Positions 22,517 to 31,338 of a DNA stretch of 64,000 nt are shown here, one piece after another (position 1 is the first letter of the stretch; every line of letters starts with the position of its first letter). Position numbers and translations under genes: made by a program. The stretch comes from Streptomyces cyanogenus (GTDB lineage Bacteria > Actinomycetota > Actinomycetes > Streptomycetales > Streptomycetaceae). The DNA is taken from assembly GCF_017526105.1 (NCBI RefSeq), contig NZ_CP071839.1, forward strand, positions 7,354,001-7,418,000, read 5' to 3'. The notes below the pieces were generated by a model that made no database searches, was not told the origin of the DNA, and was given only the letters and a program-made list of their open reading frames with translations.

Positions 22517-25201
22517 ATGACGGAGGGACGGCCGTCGGCGGCCGGCTCGGCTCCCCTGTGGGAGCGTGACGCCGAGATCGCCACCGTCGCACAGGCACTC
22601 GACGTCCTGTGCGCGGACCAGTCGTCCGCGGGCAGCCTGCTGGTCCTGCGGGGCGAGGCCGGACTCGGCAAGACCGCGCTGCTGGCCGAGACCCGCCGCA
22701 TCGCCGAACGCCGCGGCTGCACCGTCTGGTCCGCCCGTGGCGCCGAGACGCTGAGATCGGTCCCGTTCCACGTCGTACGGCAACTGCTCCAGCCGGCACT
22801 GCTGTCCTTACTCCCCGAGGAGGCGCGCGAGTACCTCGGCGACTGGTACGACATCGCCGGCCCCGCCCTCGGCATAGCCGACCCGCAAGGGGACAACGCC
22901 GACCCGCACTACGTCTGCGACGGACTCGTCGCCGCGGTGCGCCGGCTCGCCCGCCGCGAATGGCCGCTGGTCCTCCTCGTCGACGACGCGCACTGGGCCG
23001 ACCAGGAGACCCTGCGCTGGCTCGCGGCGTTCGCCGAACGCCTGGACGACCTGTCCGTGCTCGTCCTGGTCGCCCGCCGTCCCGGCGAGGTCAGCGGCGA
23101 GAGCGCCCGCCTGCTCGACGAGGTGGCCGCCGCCGCGGACCGCCCCGTCCGCACCCTGAGCGCCCTCACCCCCGACGCCACCGCCGGGCTCACCCGGGCC
23201 ACCCTCGGCCGGCAGGCCGACGACCCGTTCTGCCGCGAGGTCTGGGCCGTCACCGGCGGCAACCCCTACGACACCGTCGAACTCCTCGCCAAGGTCCAGG
23301 ACAGCGAACTCCAGCCGGTCGAGGCGCAGGCCGCGGAGCTGCGCGCGCTCAACCGCGCGGCCCGCGGCGGCGGACTGGTCGACCGGCTCAAGGGCCTCGG
23401 CCTGGAGGCCACCCGGTTCGCGTGGGCCGCCGCCATCCTCGGCACCGGCATCACCGTCGACATGGTCGCCCGCCTCGCGACCATGAACGACGAACTCGCC
23501 CGGCACTGCGCCGAGCTGCTGTGCAGCGCCCGCATCCTCACCGAACCCGAGTCGGCCGCCGGCACCGAACCGGCGGGCGGCGCGCTGGAGTTCGTCCACC
23601 CGCTCATCGCCACCGCTGTCTACAACTCCATCCCGCCCGGCGTGTGCACGGCCATGCACGGCGTCGCCGCGCAGATCATCACCGAACTGGGCCGGGGCGC
23701 CGCCGAGGCCGCCCGGCACCTGCTCAAGGTGCACCCGGACGACGACGAGGAACTCGTCGAGCAGCTGCGCGAGGCCGCCCGCGAGCACCTCGCCGTCGGC
23801 GCGCCCGACGCGGCCCGCCGCTGCCTGGAACGCGCGCTGCAGGAGCCGCCCCGCCCCGAGGTGCACGCGCACGTCCTCTACGAACTGGGCTGCGCCACCC
23901 TCCTGACCAACCCCGCGGTCACCATCGACCACCTCCAGAGCGCCCTCGGCATGCCCGGCCTGGACGGGGACGACCGGGTCGACGCCGTCGTCCGGCTCTC
24001 CCAGGCGCTGCTCCACAACGACCAGCTGGAGGAGGCCGTCCGCACCGTAGAGGCCGAAGCGGCCCGGCACGAGGCCGGCCCCGTGCGGATGCGACTGCAG
24101 GCGTTCCAGTTCATGTGGGAGGGCATCCACGGCGAGATCGTCTCCCCGGCCCGCTCCCGGCGCCTCGCCGAGCTGGCGAGCACCTGCTCCGGCCGTGACA
24201 ACGCCGAACGCGCCCTGCTGATCCTGCGCGGCTTCGACGCCATGACCCACGGCGAGAGCGCCGACGAGGTCCTCGAACTGTGCGACCGCGCCCTGGTCAA
24301 CGGCCGGCTCGCGCCCGGACTCGGCTGGACCGACCCTGAGTGGGGCATGGAGCTGCTGATGATGCTCGGCAGCTCGTACGCCTACGCCGACCGGCTCGAC
24401 CGGGCCGAGAGCCTGTTCGCCGAGGCCCGGCGCGTCTACACCACGGCCGGCTGGCACGGCGGCCACCTCTCCCTGGCCAATGCCTTCCTCGGGCTCGCCT
24501 ACCGCCGACAGGGCCGGCTCCGCGACGCCGAGTCCGCCCTGCGCGACGCCCTGGTCCTCGCCGAACGCGTGGGCCGTCGCCTGCCCCTGTACTGGTCGGC
24601 CAGCTGCGGGCTGGTCGACACCCTGCTGGCCCGGGGCCGGGTGGAAGAGGCCTGGTCGGTCGCCGAACAGTACGGTTTCGCGCCGCCCTACCCGTCCACC
24701 ATCGTGCTGCCCGACATCCGTTCCGTGCGCGGCCGGCTGCTGCTCGCCGTCGGCCGCACCGAGGAAGGCATCGACGAACTGGAGGCCGCCGAGAAGACCG
24801 CCGCCTCCCGCGGCGGCCACAACCCGGTCCTCGCCCCCTGGTCCATCGACCTCGCCAAGGCCCTCGCCGGGCCGGACCCGGCCCGGGCCGCCCAGGTCGC
24901 GGCCGACGCCCGCCGGCAGGCCGAGCGGTTCGGCACGGACACCGCCATCGGCGAGGCCCTGCGCTGCGCCGCCGCGGTGGAGACGGGGGAGCGTGCGGTC
25001 CAGCTGGCCGCCCGCGCCGTCACCTACCTGGAGGCCTCGCCCTGCCAGTACGAGCACGCGGCGGCCCGCGTCGAGTACGGCATCGCCGCCCGCTCGGCCG
25101 CGGAGCTGGGCCGGGGCCTGGACCTCGCGCGGGCCTGCGGTGCGGAGGGGCTGGTCGCGCAGGCACGGGAGGCGCTGGAGACGGGGCGGGGTGTGCGCTA
25201 G
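22517..25201 (+). CDS. STAND/LAL-like ATPase lacking the LuxR DNA-binding domain
   Basis: A 894-residue protein with the architecture of large ATP-binding LuxR (LAL) regulators but no C-terminal helix-turn-helix. The Walker A motif is GEAGLGKTALL (about residues 52-62) and Walker B is LVLLVDDAHWAD (about 155). The AAA_16/NACHT-like module is followed by about 500 residues of TPR-like helical repeats (ARRCLERAL; YADRLDRAESLFAEARRVY; RRQGRLRDAESALRDAL). A usual LuxR ending (LTxRE, VxxHL) is absent; the protein stops at LARACGAEGLVAQAREALE. GGGGAGG precedes ATG 22517. It may signal through a partner rather than bind DNA. Confidence 0.75.
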   Translation: MTEGRPSAAGSAPLWERDAEIATVAQALDVLCADQSSAGSLLVLRGEAGLGKTALLAETRRIAERRGCTVWSARGAETLRSVPFHVVRQLLQPALLSLLPEEAREYLGDWYDIAGPALGIADPQGDNADPHYVCDGLVAAVRRLARREWPLVLLVDDAHWADQETLRWLAAFAERLDDLSVLVLVARRPGEVSGESARLLDEVAAAADRPVRTLSALTPDATAGLTRATLGRQADDPFCREVWAVTGGNPYDTVELLAKVQDSELQPVEAQAAELRALNRAARGGGLVDRLKGLGLEATRFAWAAAILGTGITVDMVARLATMNDELARHCAELLCSARILTEPESAAGTEPAGGALEFVHPLIATAVYNSIPPGVCTAMHGVAAQIITELGRGAAEAARHLLKVHPDDDEELVEQLREAAREHLAVGAPDAARRCLERALQEPPRPEVHAHVLYELGCATLLTNPAVTIDHLQSALGMPGLDGDDRVDAVVRLSQALLHNDQLEEAVRTVEAEAARHEAGPVRMRLQAFQFMWEGIHGEIVSPARSRRLAELASTCSGRDNAERALLILRGFDAMTHGESADEVLELCDRALVNGRLAPGLGWTDPEWGMELLMMLGSSYAYADRLDRAESLFAEARRVYTTAGWHGGHLSLANAFLGLAYRRQGRLRDAESALRDALVLAERVGRRLPLYWSASCGLVDTLLARGRVEEAWSVAEQYGFAPPYPSTIVLPDIRSVRGRLLLAVGRTEEGIDELEAAEKTAASRGGHNPVLAPWSIDLAKALAGPDPARAAQVAADARRQAERFGTDTAIGEALRCAAAVETGERAVQLAARAVTYLEASPCQYEHAAARVEYGIAARSAAELGRGLDLARACGAEGLVAQAREALETGRGVR

Positions 25202-25268
25202 GCCGTCGCTTTCGGATCATCGACCGGCATACTGGGCGCCACCCAAAAAGCGGCCGGAAGCAGACAGC

Positions 25269-25739
25269 GTGAAATCCGACATACTTCGCATCAGTGCAAG
25301 CCTTGCAACTGCCACCGTGACGGCACTCGCCCCGTCCTCTTGCGGAGCCGGCAAACCCGTCGTCACTCCGGAGGCCGTGACTCATGCCGAATTGGTCGGC
25401 CGGTGGGACGGGGAGCGGAAATGCGGATCGCCGATAGTTCGACTACGCGACGATTACACTTTTTCCAGCAAAGACTTTCCGGTCCAATGGGACGGCCCCG
25501 TGCCGGACGCACAGGTGACACGCCGTTCATCCGACGGGAAATGGCATGGGGTCAACAAAGACCCCGGCCTGTCGCCTTACCTGGTGCTCAGTTTCAGGAA
25601 TCACAACGACTTCCAGATTCTGGAATTCGTCTTGGAGCATGGAAAGCTGCAGATGGACGGGACTGTCTACGCGGACGGGGGGGACCCCTATCCCTACCCG
25701 TGTCACTACAGACGCACTTCTGCCGACCCTGAGGCCTAG
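25269..25739 (+). CDS. Small putative lipoprotein of unknown function
   Basis: A 156-residue protein with an N-terminal hydrophobic segment and a lipobox-like end (LAPSSC, cysteine near residue 25). The mature part begins ELVGRWDGERKCGS and continues with a DDYTFSS turn, the pattern of small lipocalin-like exported proteins of Streptomyces (L-x-G-x-W ... DGTF). Two further cysteines (RKCGS and YPCHY) could pair. GTG 25269 has GGAAG 9 bases upstream. Codon third positions are noticeably less G/C-rich than in neighbours (for example GACGATTACACTTTTTCC), which hints at recent acquisition or weak expression. No function can be assigned. Confidence 0.65.
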   Translation: MKSDILRISASLATATVTALAPSSCGAGKPVVTPEAVTHAELVGRWDGERKCGSPIVRLRDDYTFSSKDFPVQWDGPVPDAQVTRRSSDGKWHGVNKDPGLSPYLVLSFRNHNDFQILEFVLEHGKLQMDGTVYADGGDPYPYPCHYRRTSADPEA

Positions 25740-25778
25740 GATGCTTTTCGGGTCGTCTCGCCGACCGGATACGGCTCC

Positions 25779-26753
25779 TCAGGGCCCCGGTACGAAGACC
25801 ACCCACACCTGACCGGCGGCGAAGCCCAGCCGCCCGCCGTCCGCCGTCGTGAACGACGTACCGTCCGCCGCCGTCGGCCGTGACCAGAAGCCGTCGTACG
25901 ACCGGCCGTCGCGCAGCACCTCCGCCCGTCCGGAGCCGACCGTCTCGGTGTACGGCGTCCGGCTGCCGAGCACGTCGTGGTAGCGGGAGGTACGGACCGT
26001 CACGTGCTGCACGACCACCGTGGCCGGCGCCGGCCGGCCGCCGTCGGTCGTCGCCGCGGGCCCGCCGTCCATCGCGACGAGCCAGCCGCCGCGCCCGGCG
26101 GACCAGGTGAAGGTGAAGCGGGCGGCCGGGTAGCGCACCGAGCGCGCGGACACGGGGGTGCCGCCGGAGGGCGCCGGGCCGAAGCGGAAGCCCGTGGTCA
26201 GCGCCGCCGCGCCCGGGGCGGCGGGCAACAGCGCGGACGGGCGCAGACAGAGGTTGTGCGGGGCGGCCCGGCCGGGGTCCCGGTAATAGGCGCCGGGGGC
26301 CTCGTCGGGTGACCGCGCGCGCAGCGGCGCCCGGTCGATCAGCGGCAGCAGCGCGCGCTGCGCACCCGAGAAGGCGAGCGTCGGCATCGTGAACTGGCGC
26401 AGCAGTTCCAGATCGGACTCGCGGGCGCTGCGCACCGGACCGACGGCCCTCGGCAGCCGTGTCGCGTACACCGCCAGCAGCCGGCTCAGGCCGCCCTCCA
26501 CCTGCTCCACGTACACCACGTCCGCCGCGCCGAGCCCGGTCTGCGGGCGGGCCGCGCCCACGTTGTCGATCTTGACGGCGAGCGGCGATCCGGCCACGGC
26601 CGAACGGCTCGGCGCCGGCGTCGCGGTGCCGTGCGGGGCGCGGTCGTCGTCCCGGCCGTGGCCGGTGCAGCCCGCCATGAGGGAGGCCGTCAGCGCGACG
26701 CTCAGCAGCGCCGCCGTCCGTGCCGCGCGCCGCGTGCGCGCCCCGTGTCCCAT
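25779..26753 (-). CDS. DUF3048 (YerB-like) lipoprotein
   Basis: A 324-residue lipoprotein: the signal peptide ends SLMAGC-TG (cysteine about residue 30) and is followed by a Thr/Pro/Ser-rich linker. The DUF3048 core begins PLAVKIDNVGAARPQTGLG and contains ADVVYVEQVEGGLSRLLAVY and the PVRSARESDLELL segment; the C-terminal domain ends GRLGFAAGQVWVVFVPG. B. subtilis YerB is the namesake and its function is unknown. ATG 26753 gives a complete lipoprotein signal; an in-frame ATG at 26816 would put the signal too far inside. It is divergent from the alcohol dehydrogenase gene (151-bp spacer). Confidence 0.8.
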   Translation of the reverse strand: MGHGARTRRAARTAALLSVALTASLMAGCTGHGRDDDRAPHGTATPAPSRSAVAGSPLAVKIDNVGAARPQTGLGAADVVYVEQVEGGLSRLLAVYATRLPRAVGPVRSARESDLELLRQFTMPTLAFSGAQRALLPLIDRAPLRARSPDEAPGAYYRDPGRAAPHNLCLRPSALLPAAPGAAALTTGFRFGPAPSGGTPVSARSVRYPAARFTFTWSAGRGGWLVAMDGGPAATTDGGRPAPATVVVQHVTVRTSRYHDVLGSRTPYTETVGSGRAEVLRDGRSYDGFWSRPTAADGTSFTTADGGRLGFAAGQVWVVFVPGP

Positions 26754-26904
26754 GCCCACCGTCGCCACCCCGTCCGTGTTGTCCGATGGTGCGCGCACCG
26801 GGGCACCGTTGGCCATGGGTTCGGCAGGGGGGCGGGCGGGTACCCGGCCTGCACTGCACCGGGACGCAGGACGCAGCCTTACGCGACCAAGGGAGTGCGA
26901 CCCC

Positions 26905-28095
26905 ATGAAGGCAGTCACCTGGCAGGGCAAGCGGGACGTCCGGGTCGAGGACGTCCCCGACCCGCGGATCGAGGAGCCCACCGACGCCGTCATCCGCATC
27001 ACGTCCACCGGACTGTGCGGATCCGACCTGCACCTGTACGAGGTGCTCACCCCGTTCATGACCCCGGGGGACATCCTCGGCCACGAACCCATGGGCATCG
27101 TCGAGGAGGTCGGCCCGGGCGTGCCGGACCTCGCGGTGGGGGACCGGGTCGTGGTGCCGTTCCAGATCGCCTGCGGCAACTGCTGGATGTGCCTGACCGG
27201 GCTGCCCACGCAGTGCGAGACCACCCAGGTCACCGGCGAGGGCATGGGCGCCGCCCTCTTCGGCTACACCCGCCTGTACGGCGCCGTGCCCGGCGCCCAG
27301 GCCGAGTACCTGCGCGTCCCCCAGGCGCAGTTCGGCCCCATCAAGGTGCCCGAGGGCCCGCCGGACGACCGGTTCGTCTACCTCTCCGACGTGCTGCCCA
27401 CCGCCTGGCAGGCCGTCGAGTACGCGGCCGTGCCACCCGGCGGCACCCTCGCGGTCCTCGGCCTCGGCCCGATCGGTGACATGGCCTGCCGGATCGCCAT
27501 GGCCCGCGGCGCCGAGCGCGTCTTCGGAGTCGACCTGGTGCCCGAGCGGCTCGCCCGGGCGCAGCGGCGCGGTGTCGAGACGTACGACCTGAGGGCCTTC
27601 GACGACGAGAAGACGCTCGTCCAGGCCATCAGGGACGAGACCGGCGGCCGGGGTCCGGACGCCGTGATCGACGCCGTCGGCACCGAGGCACACGGCAGCG
27701 CCGCCGCCAAACTCGCCCAGAGCGCCACCGCGCTGATGCCCCGCAAGCTGAGCGCGCCCCTCGCGGAACGCTTCAGCGTGGACCGGCTCGCCGCCCTGCA
27801 CACGGCCATCGACCTGGTCCGCCGCGGCGGCACGATCTCGCTCAGCGGTGTCTACGGCGGCATGGCCGACCCGATGCCGATGCTCACCCTGTTCGACAAG
27901 CAGATCCAGCTGCGCATGGGCCAGGCCAACGTCCGCCGCTGGACCGACCTGATCCTGCCCTATCTGACGGACGAGGACACCCTCGGCGTCGACGACTTCG
28001 CCACGCACCGGCTGCCGCTTGCGGAGGCACCGCACGCGTACGAGATGTTCCAGCGCAAGCAGGACGGCGCCGTCAAGGTCCTCATGCAGCCGTAG
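26905..28095 (+). CDS. Zinc-dependent alcohol dehydrogenase (formaldehyde-dehydrogenase-like MDR)
   Basis: A 396-residue medium-chain dehydrogenase. The catalytic zinc ligands are C38 and H60-E61 (GLCGSDLHLY, LGHEPMG). In the structural-zinc loop only part of the usual cysteine set is seen (ACGNCWMCLTGLPTQC, four Cys). The NAD-binding Rossmann motif is VLGLGPIGDMAC. Long insertions around residues 120-150 and 250-270 match the glutathione-independent formaldehyde dehydrogenase-like subgroup. AAGGGAG precedes ATG 26905. The substrate is not predictable. It stands as a single gene, convergent with the DNA ligase gene. Confidence 0.83.
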   Translation: MKAVTWQGKRDVRVEDVPDPRIEEPTDAVIRITSTGLCGSDLHLYEVLTPFMTPGDILGHEPMGIVEEVGPGVPDLAVGDRVVVPFQIACGNCWMCLTGLPTQCETTQVTGEGMGAALFGYTRLYGAVPGAQAEYLRVPQAQFGPIKVPEGPPDDRFVYLSDVLPTAWQAVEYAAVPPGGTLAVLGLGPIGDMACRIAMARGAERVFGVDLVPERLARAQRRGVETYDLRAFDDEKTLVQAIRDETGGRGPDAVIDAVGTEAHGSAAAKLAQSATALMPRKLSAPLAERFSVDRLAALHTAIDLVRRGGTISLSGVYGGMADPMPMLTLFDKQIQLRMGQANVRRWTDLILPYLTDEDTLGVDDFATHRLPLAEAPHAYEMFQRKQDGAVKVLMQP

Positions 28096-28110
28096 TCCCG
28101 CCCCTCCGGC

Positions 28111-29187
28111 TCAGCCGCGGTCCTTCTCGCCGAGGATCTCCGCGAGGTCGTAGCGCACCGGCTCCTCCAACTGGGCGTAGGTGCAGCTCTCCGGCGTACG
28201 GTCCGGGCGCCAGCGGCGGAAGCGGGCGGTGTGCCGGAACCGCTGCCCGTTCTCCATGTGGTCGTACGCCACCTCGGCCACCCGCTCCGGCCGCAGCGGC
28301 ACCCAGGACAGGTCCTTCTTGCCGGACCAGCGGCTCGGTGCCCCTGGCAGCCGGGCCGTCTCGTGCGCGGCCTCGTCCGTCCAGGCGGCCCACGGGTGCC
28401 CCGAGACGTCGTCCATGCGCAGCGGCGCCAGCTCCTCGACCAGCTCGGCCCGCTTCTTCATGGCGAACGCTGCCGACACGCCGACGTGCTGGAGCCGGCC
28501 GTCCGCGTCGTACAGACCGAGCAGCAGCGAGCCCACCACCGGGCCGCTCTTGTGGAAGCGGTACCCGGCGACCACGACATCCGCCGTCCGCTCGTGTTTG
28601 ATCTTGAACATGGCCCGCTCGTCCTGCAGGTAGTGCAGGGTGAGCGGCTTGGCCACGACCCCGTCGAGTCCGGCGCCCTCGAACTGCTCGAACCACTGCC
28701 GGGCCACCTCGATGTCGGTCGTCGAAGGTGCCAGGTGCACCGGCGGGGTCGCCTCCGCGAGGGCCCGGTCCAGCAGGGCGCGGCGGTCGGTCAGCGGTAC
28801 GTCGAGCAGGGCGTGGTCGTCCAGGGCCAGCAGGTCGAAGGCGACGAACGACGCCGGGGTCTTCTCGGCCAGCATCCGCACCCGGGAGGCCGCCGGGTGG
28901 ATCCGCTCGGTCAGCGCGTCGAAGTCCAGCCGTCCGGCGCGTGCGATCACGATCTCCCCGTCCAGCACGCACCGCTCGGGCACCCGCTCCTTCAGTGCCG
29001 CGACCAGCTCGGGAAAGTACCTGGTCAGCGGCTTTCCGGTGCGGCTGCCCAGCTCGACCTCGGCGCCGTCCCGGAACACGATCGACCGGAATCCGTCCCA
29101 CTTAGCCTCGTAGTGCATCCCCGGCGGGATCTTCGCCACCGACTTGGCGAGCATCGGCTTCACGGGCGGCATGACGGGCAGATCCAT
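28111..29187 (-). CDS. ATP-dependent DNA ligase (LigD ligase-domain type)
   Basis: A 358-residue enzyme that seals nicks through a lysyl-AMP intermediate. Motif I is YEAKWDGFRS (Lys about residue 30), with the arginine of GSRTG, motif III AFDLLALD, motif IV GLDGVVAK and motif V FKIKHERTADVV. The C-terminal OB fold runs from about 220. The length equals the ligase part of multidomain LigD proteins or the stand-alone LigC. The opening MDLPVMPP is characteristic of Streptomyces homologues, hence ATG 29187 despite a GGAGG only one base away; ATG 29172 is an alternative. It is divergent from the LigD-type polymerase gene with a 74-bp spacer. Confidence 0.88.
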   Translation of the reverse strand: MDLPVMPPVKPMLAKSVAKIPPGMHYEAKWDGFRSIVFRDGAEVELGSRTGKPLTRYFPELVAALKERVPERCVLDGEIVIARAGRLDFDALTERIHPAASRVRMLAEKTPASFVAFDLLALDDHALLDVPLTDRRALLDRALAEATPPVHLAPSTTDIEVARQWFEQFEGAGLDGVVAKPLTLHYLQDERAMFKIKHERTADVVVAGYRFHKSGPVVGSLLLGLYDADGRLQHVGVSAAFAMKKRAELVEELAPLRMDDVSGHPWAAWTDEAAHETARLPGAPSRWSGKKDLSWVPLRPERVAEVAYDHMENGQRFRHTARFRRWRPDRTPESCTYAQLEEPVRYDLAEILGEKDRG

Positions 29188-29261
29188 GCCTCCGATTCTG
29201 CTCGCATACATACGGCTTCGCCCGGTATGCGCGCTGTGCGGGGTGCGCCTACCGTGGCCGC

Positions 29262-30275
29262 ATGGGTGATGCGGTGGAACTCGAGGTGGGCGGCCGGACC
29301 GTACGGCTGTCCAGCCCGGACAAGGTGTTCTTCCCGGAGCGCGGTTTCACCAAGCTGGACCTCGCCCGGTACTACGCCTCCGTCGGCCCCGGCATCCTGC
29401 GCGCCCTGCGCAACCGCCCCACCACCCTGGAGCGGTATCCGGACGGCGTCGGCGGCGAGTGGTTCTTCCAGAAGCGGGCCCCGAAGGGCATGCCCGACTG
29501 GATCCCGACCGCCCACATCACCTTCCCCAGCGGGCGCAGCGCCGACGAGATGTGCCCCACCGAGCAGGCCGCCGTGGTGTGGGCCGCCCAGTACGGCACC
29601 CTCACCTTCCACCCCTGGCCGGTGCGCGCCACCGACGTCGACCACCCCGACGAACTGCGCATCGACCTCGACCCGCAGCCCGGCACCGACTACGCCGACG
29701 CGGCCCGCGCCGCCCACGAACTGCGCGCCGTTCTGGAGGAGTTCGGCGGGCTGCGCGGCTGGCCGAAGACCTCCGGCGGCCGGGGCCTGCACGTCTTCGT
29801 CCCGATCGAACCGCGCTGGACCTTCACCCAGGTGCGCCGCGCCGCGATCGCCGTCGGCCGGGAGATGGAACGCCGGATGCCCGACCAGGTGACCATCAAG
29901 TGGTGGAAGGAGGAGCGCGGGCGCCGGATCTTCATCGACTACAACCAGACGGCGAGGGACCGCACCATCGCCTCCGCCTATTCCGTACGTCCCCACCCGC
30001 ACGCCCCCGTCTCGGCACCGCTGCGCTGGGAGGAGGTCGGCGTGGCCGAGCCCCGCGACTTCGACCTCGCCACCATGCCGGCCCGGTTCGCCGAACTCGG
30101 CGACGTGCACGCCGGCATGGACGACCACGCCCACTCCCTGGACGCGCTGCTGGAACTGGCCCGCCGGGACGAACACGACCACGGCCTGGGCGACCTGCCG
30201 TACCCGCCGGAGTACCCGAAGATGCCCGGCGAACCCAAACGCGTCCAGCCCAGCCGGGCCCGGCGCGCGCCTTGA
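29262..30275 (+). CDS. LigD-type polymerase/primase domain protein
   Basis: A 337-residue archaeo-eukaryotic-primase-fold polymerase, equivalent to the POL domain of mycobacterial LigD. Catalytic residues are the two aspartates of RIDLDPQPG (about 128-130), TSGGRGLHVFVPI (Ser/His motif) and the third aspartate in IFIDYNQTARDRT. This enzyme fills gaps and adds nucleotides, preferably ribonucleotides, at double-strand-break ends. Together with the divergent ligase it replaces the fused LigD of other bacteria, as is typical for Streptomyces. A ku gene, the third partner, is not in this window. Confidence 0.9.
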   Translation: MGDAVELEVGGRTVRLSSPDKVFFPERGFTKLDLARYYASVGPGILRALRNRPTTLERYPDGVGGEWFFQKRAPKGMPDWIPTAHITFPSGRSADEMCPTEQAAVVWAAQYGTLTFHPWPVRATDVDHPDELRIDLDPQPGTDYADAARAAHELRAVLEEFGGLRGWPKTSGGRGLHVFVPIEPRWTFTQVRRAAIAVGREMERRMPDQVTIKWWKEERGRRIFIDYNQTARDRTIASAYSVRPHPHAPVSAPLRWEEVGVAEPRDFDLATMPARFAELGDVHAGMDDHAHSLDALLELARRDEHDHGLGDLPYPPEYPKMPGEPKRVQPSRARRAP

Positions 30276-30312
30276 CGGGTGGCGGCACGGGCCGGTGAGC
30301 GATCATGACCGG

Positions 30313-31251
30313 GTGACCCGTGTGCTGACCCGCAGCGATCTGGAGGCCGTGCTCGACCCGGCGGCCTGTCTCCGCGCCCTGCGCGAGGGCTTCCGTACGG
30401 CCGGTGAGGCGTCCGTGCCCGGGCAACGGGTCCGCACCGACCTGCCGTTCCCCGGCACCGCCACCGCGCTCATCCCCGGCCTGCTGCCCGGCGTCGACGC
30501 CTACACGGTGAAGGTGAACGCCAAGTTCCCCGGCGCCCGGCCCGCCCTGCGCGGGGTGATCTGCCTGCACTCCGGGACCGACGGGGAACTGCTCGCGCTG
30601 CTGGACTCCGCGACCGTCACGGCCTGGCGCACCGGACTGGCCGCCGCCCTCGGCACCGGGCTGCTGGCCCCCGCCGGGTACGAGGTCCTCGGCGTCGTCG
30701 GAGCGGGCGCGCAGGCCGAGCCGACCCTGCGCGGCCTCGCCGGCGGGCGCCCGTTCCGGGACCTCGTCGTCCACGACACCGACCCCGGGCGGGCCGCCGC
30801 GTTCGCAGCCCGGCACGGCGGCCGCGTGCTCGGCTCGGCCCGGGCGGTGGCCCAGGCGGCCGACGTCGTCCTGCTCGCCACCTGGTCGCGGACACCGCTG
30901 CTCGCCCTCGCCGACACCCGCCCCGGGCAGCACCTCACCAGCCTCGGCACCGACGAGCCCGGCAAACGAGAACTCGCCGCCGACCTGCTGGACGCCGCCC
31001 TCCTCGTCGTCGACGACCGCGAACTGGCCGCCACGGCGGGCGCGTTGTCGGCACCCGGGCCGGTCCGGACCGCCGCCGACGCCACCCTCACCGACGTCCT
31101 GCGCGGCACGCACCCCGGCCGGACCTCCGCCCGGCAGCGCACCGTGTACGCCCCGGTCGGACTGCCCTGGCAGGATCTCGCCCTCGCCTGGCACGCGTTC
31201 CGTGACGCGGAGCGCCGCGACCTCGGCACGACGGTCGACCTGCTGGGCTGA
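30313..31251 (+). CDS. Ornithine cyclodeaminase/mu-crystallin family protein
   Basis: A 312-residue protein of the OCD/mu-crystallin family. It has the N-terminal dimer domain (LDPAACLRALREGF, KVNAKFPGARPALRGVI) and a Rossmann NAD(P) site (VLGVVGAGAQAEPTLRGL, about 120-140), followed by VVLLATWSRTPLL and HLTSLGTDEPGKREL. Relatives include ornithine cyclodeaminase, alanine dehydrogenase and ketimine reductases; the true substrate is not evident. GTG 30313 fits the homologous N-terminus; GTG 30295 is also open. Neither has a good ribosome binding site. It lies 37 bp after the polymerase gene on the same strand. Confidence 0.78.
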   Translation: MTRVLTRSDLEAVLDPAACLRALREGFRTAGEASVPGQRVRTDLPFPGTATALIPGLLPGVDAYTVKVNAKFPGARPALRGVICLHSGTDGELLALLDSATVTAWRTGLAAALGTGLLAPAGYEVLGVVGAGAQAEPTLRGLAGGRPFRDLVVHDTDPGRAAAFAARHGGRVLGSARAVAQAADVVLLATWSRTPLLALADTRPGQHLTSLGTDEPGKRELAADLLDAALLVVDDRELAATAGALSAPGPVRTAADATLTDVLRGTHPGRTSARQRTVYAPVGLPWQDLALAWHAFRDAERRDLGTTVDLLG

Positions 31252-31338
31252 ACCGAGCGGTTCCGGTCACCGCGGGCACCGGCCGGGCGGGCGCCGCGCG
31301 GCTATCCTGATCACCAGCCGCCGGGGAGGAGTCCCGAA

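Noticed and set aside
26754..26816. Earlier ATG for the DUF3048 lipoprotein
   Set aside because: It would place the signal sequence about 50 residues inside and has no ribosome binding site.
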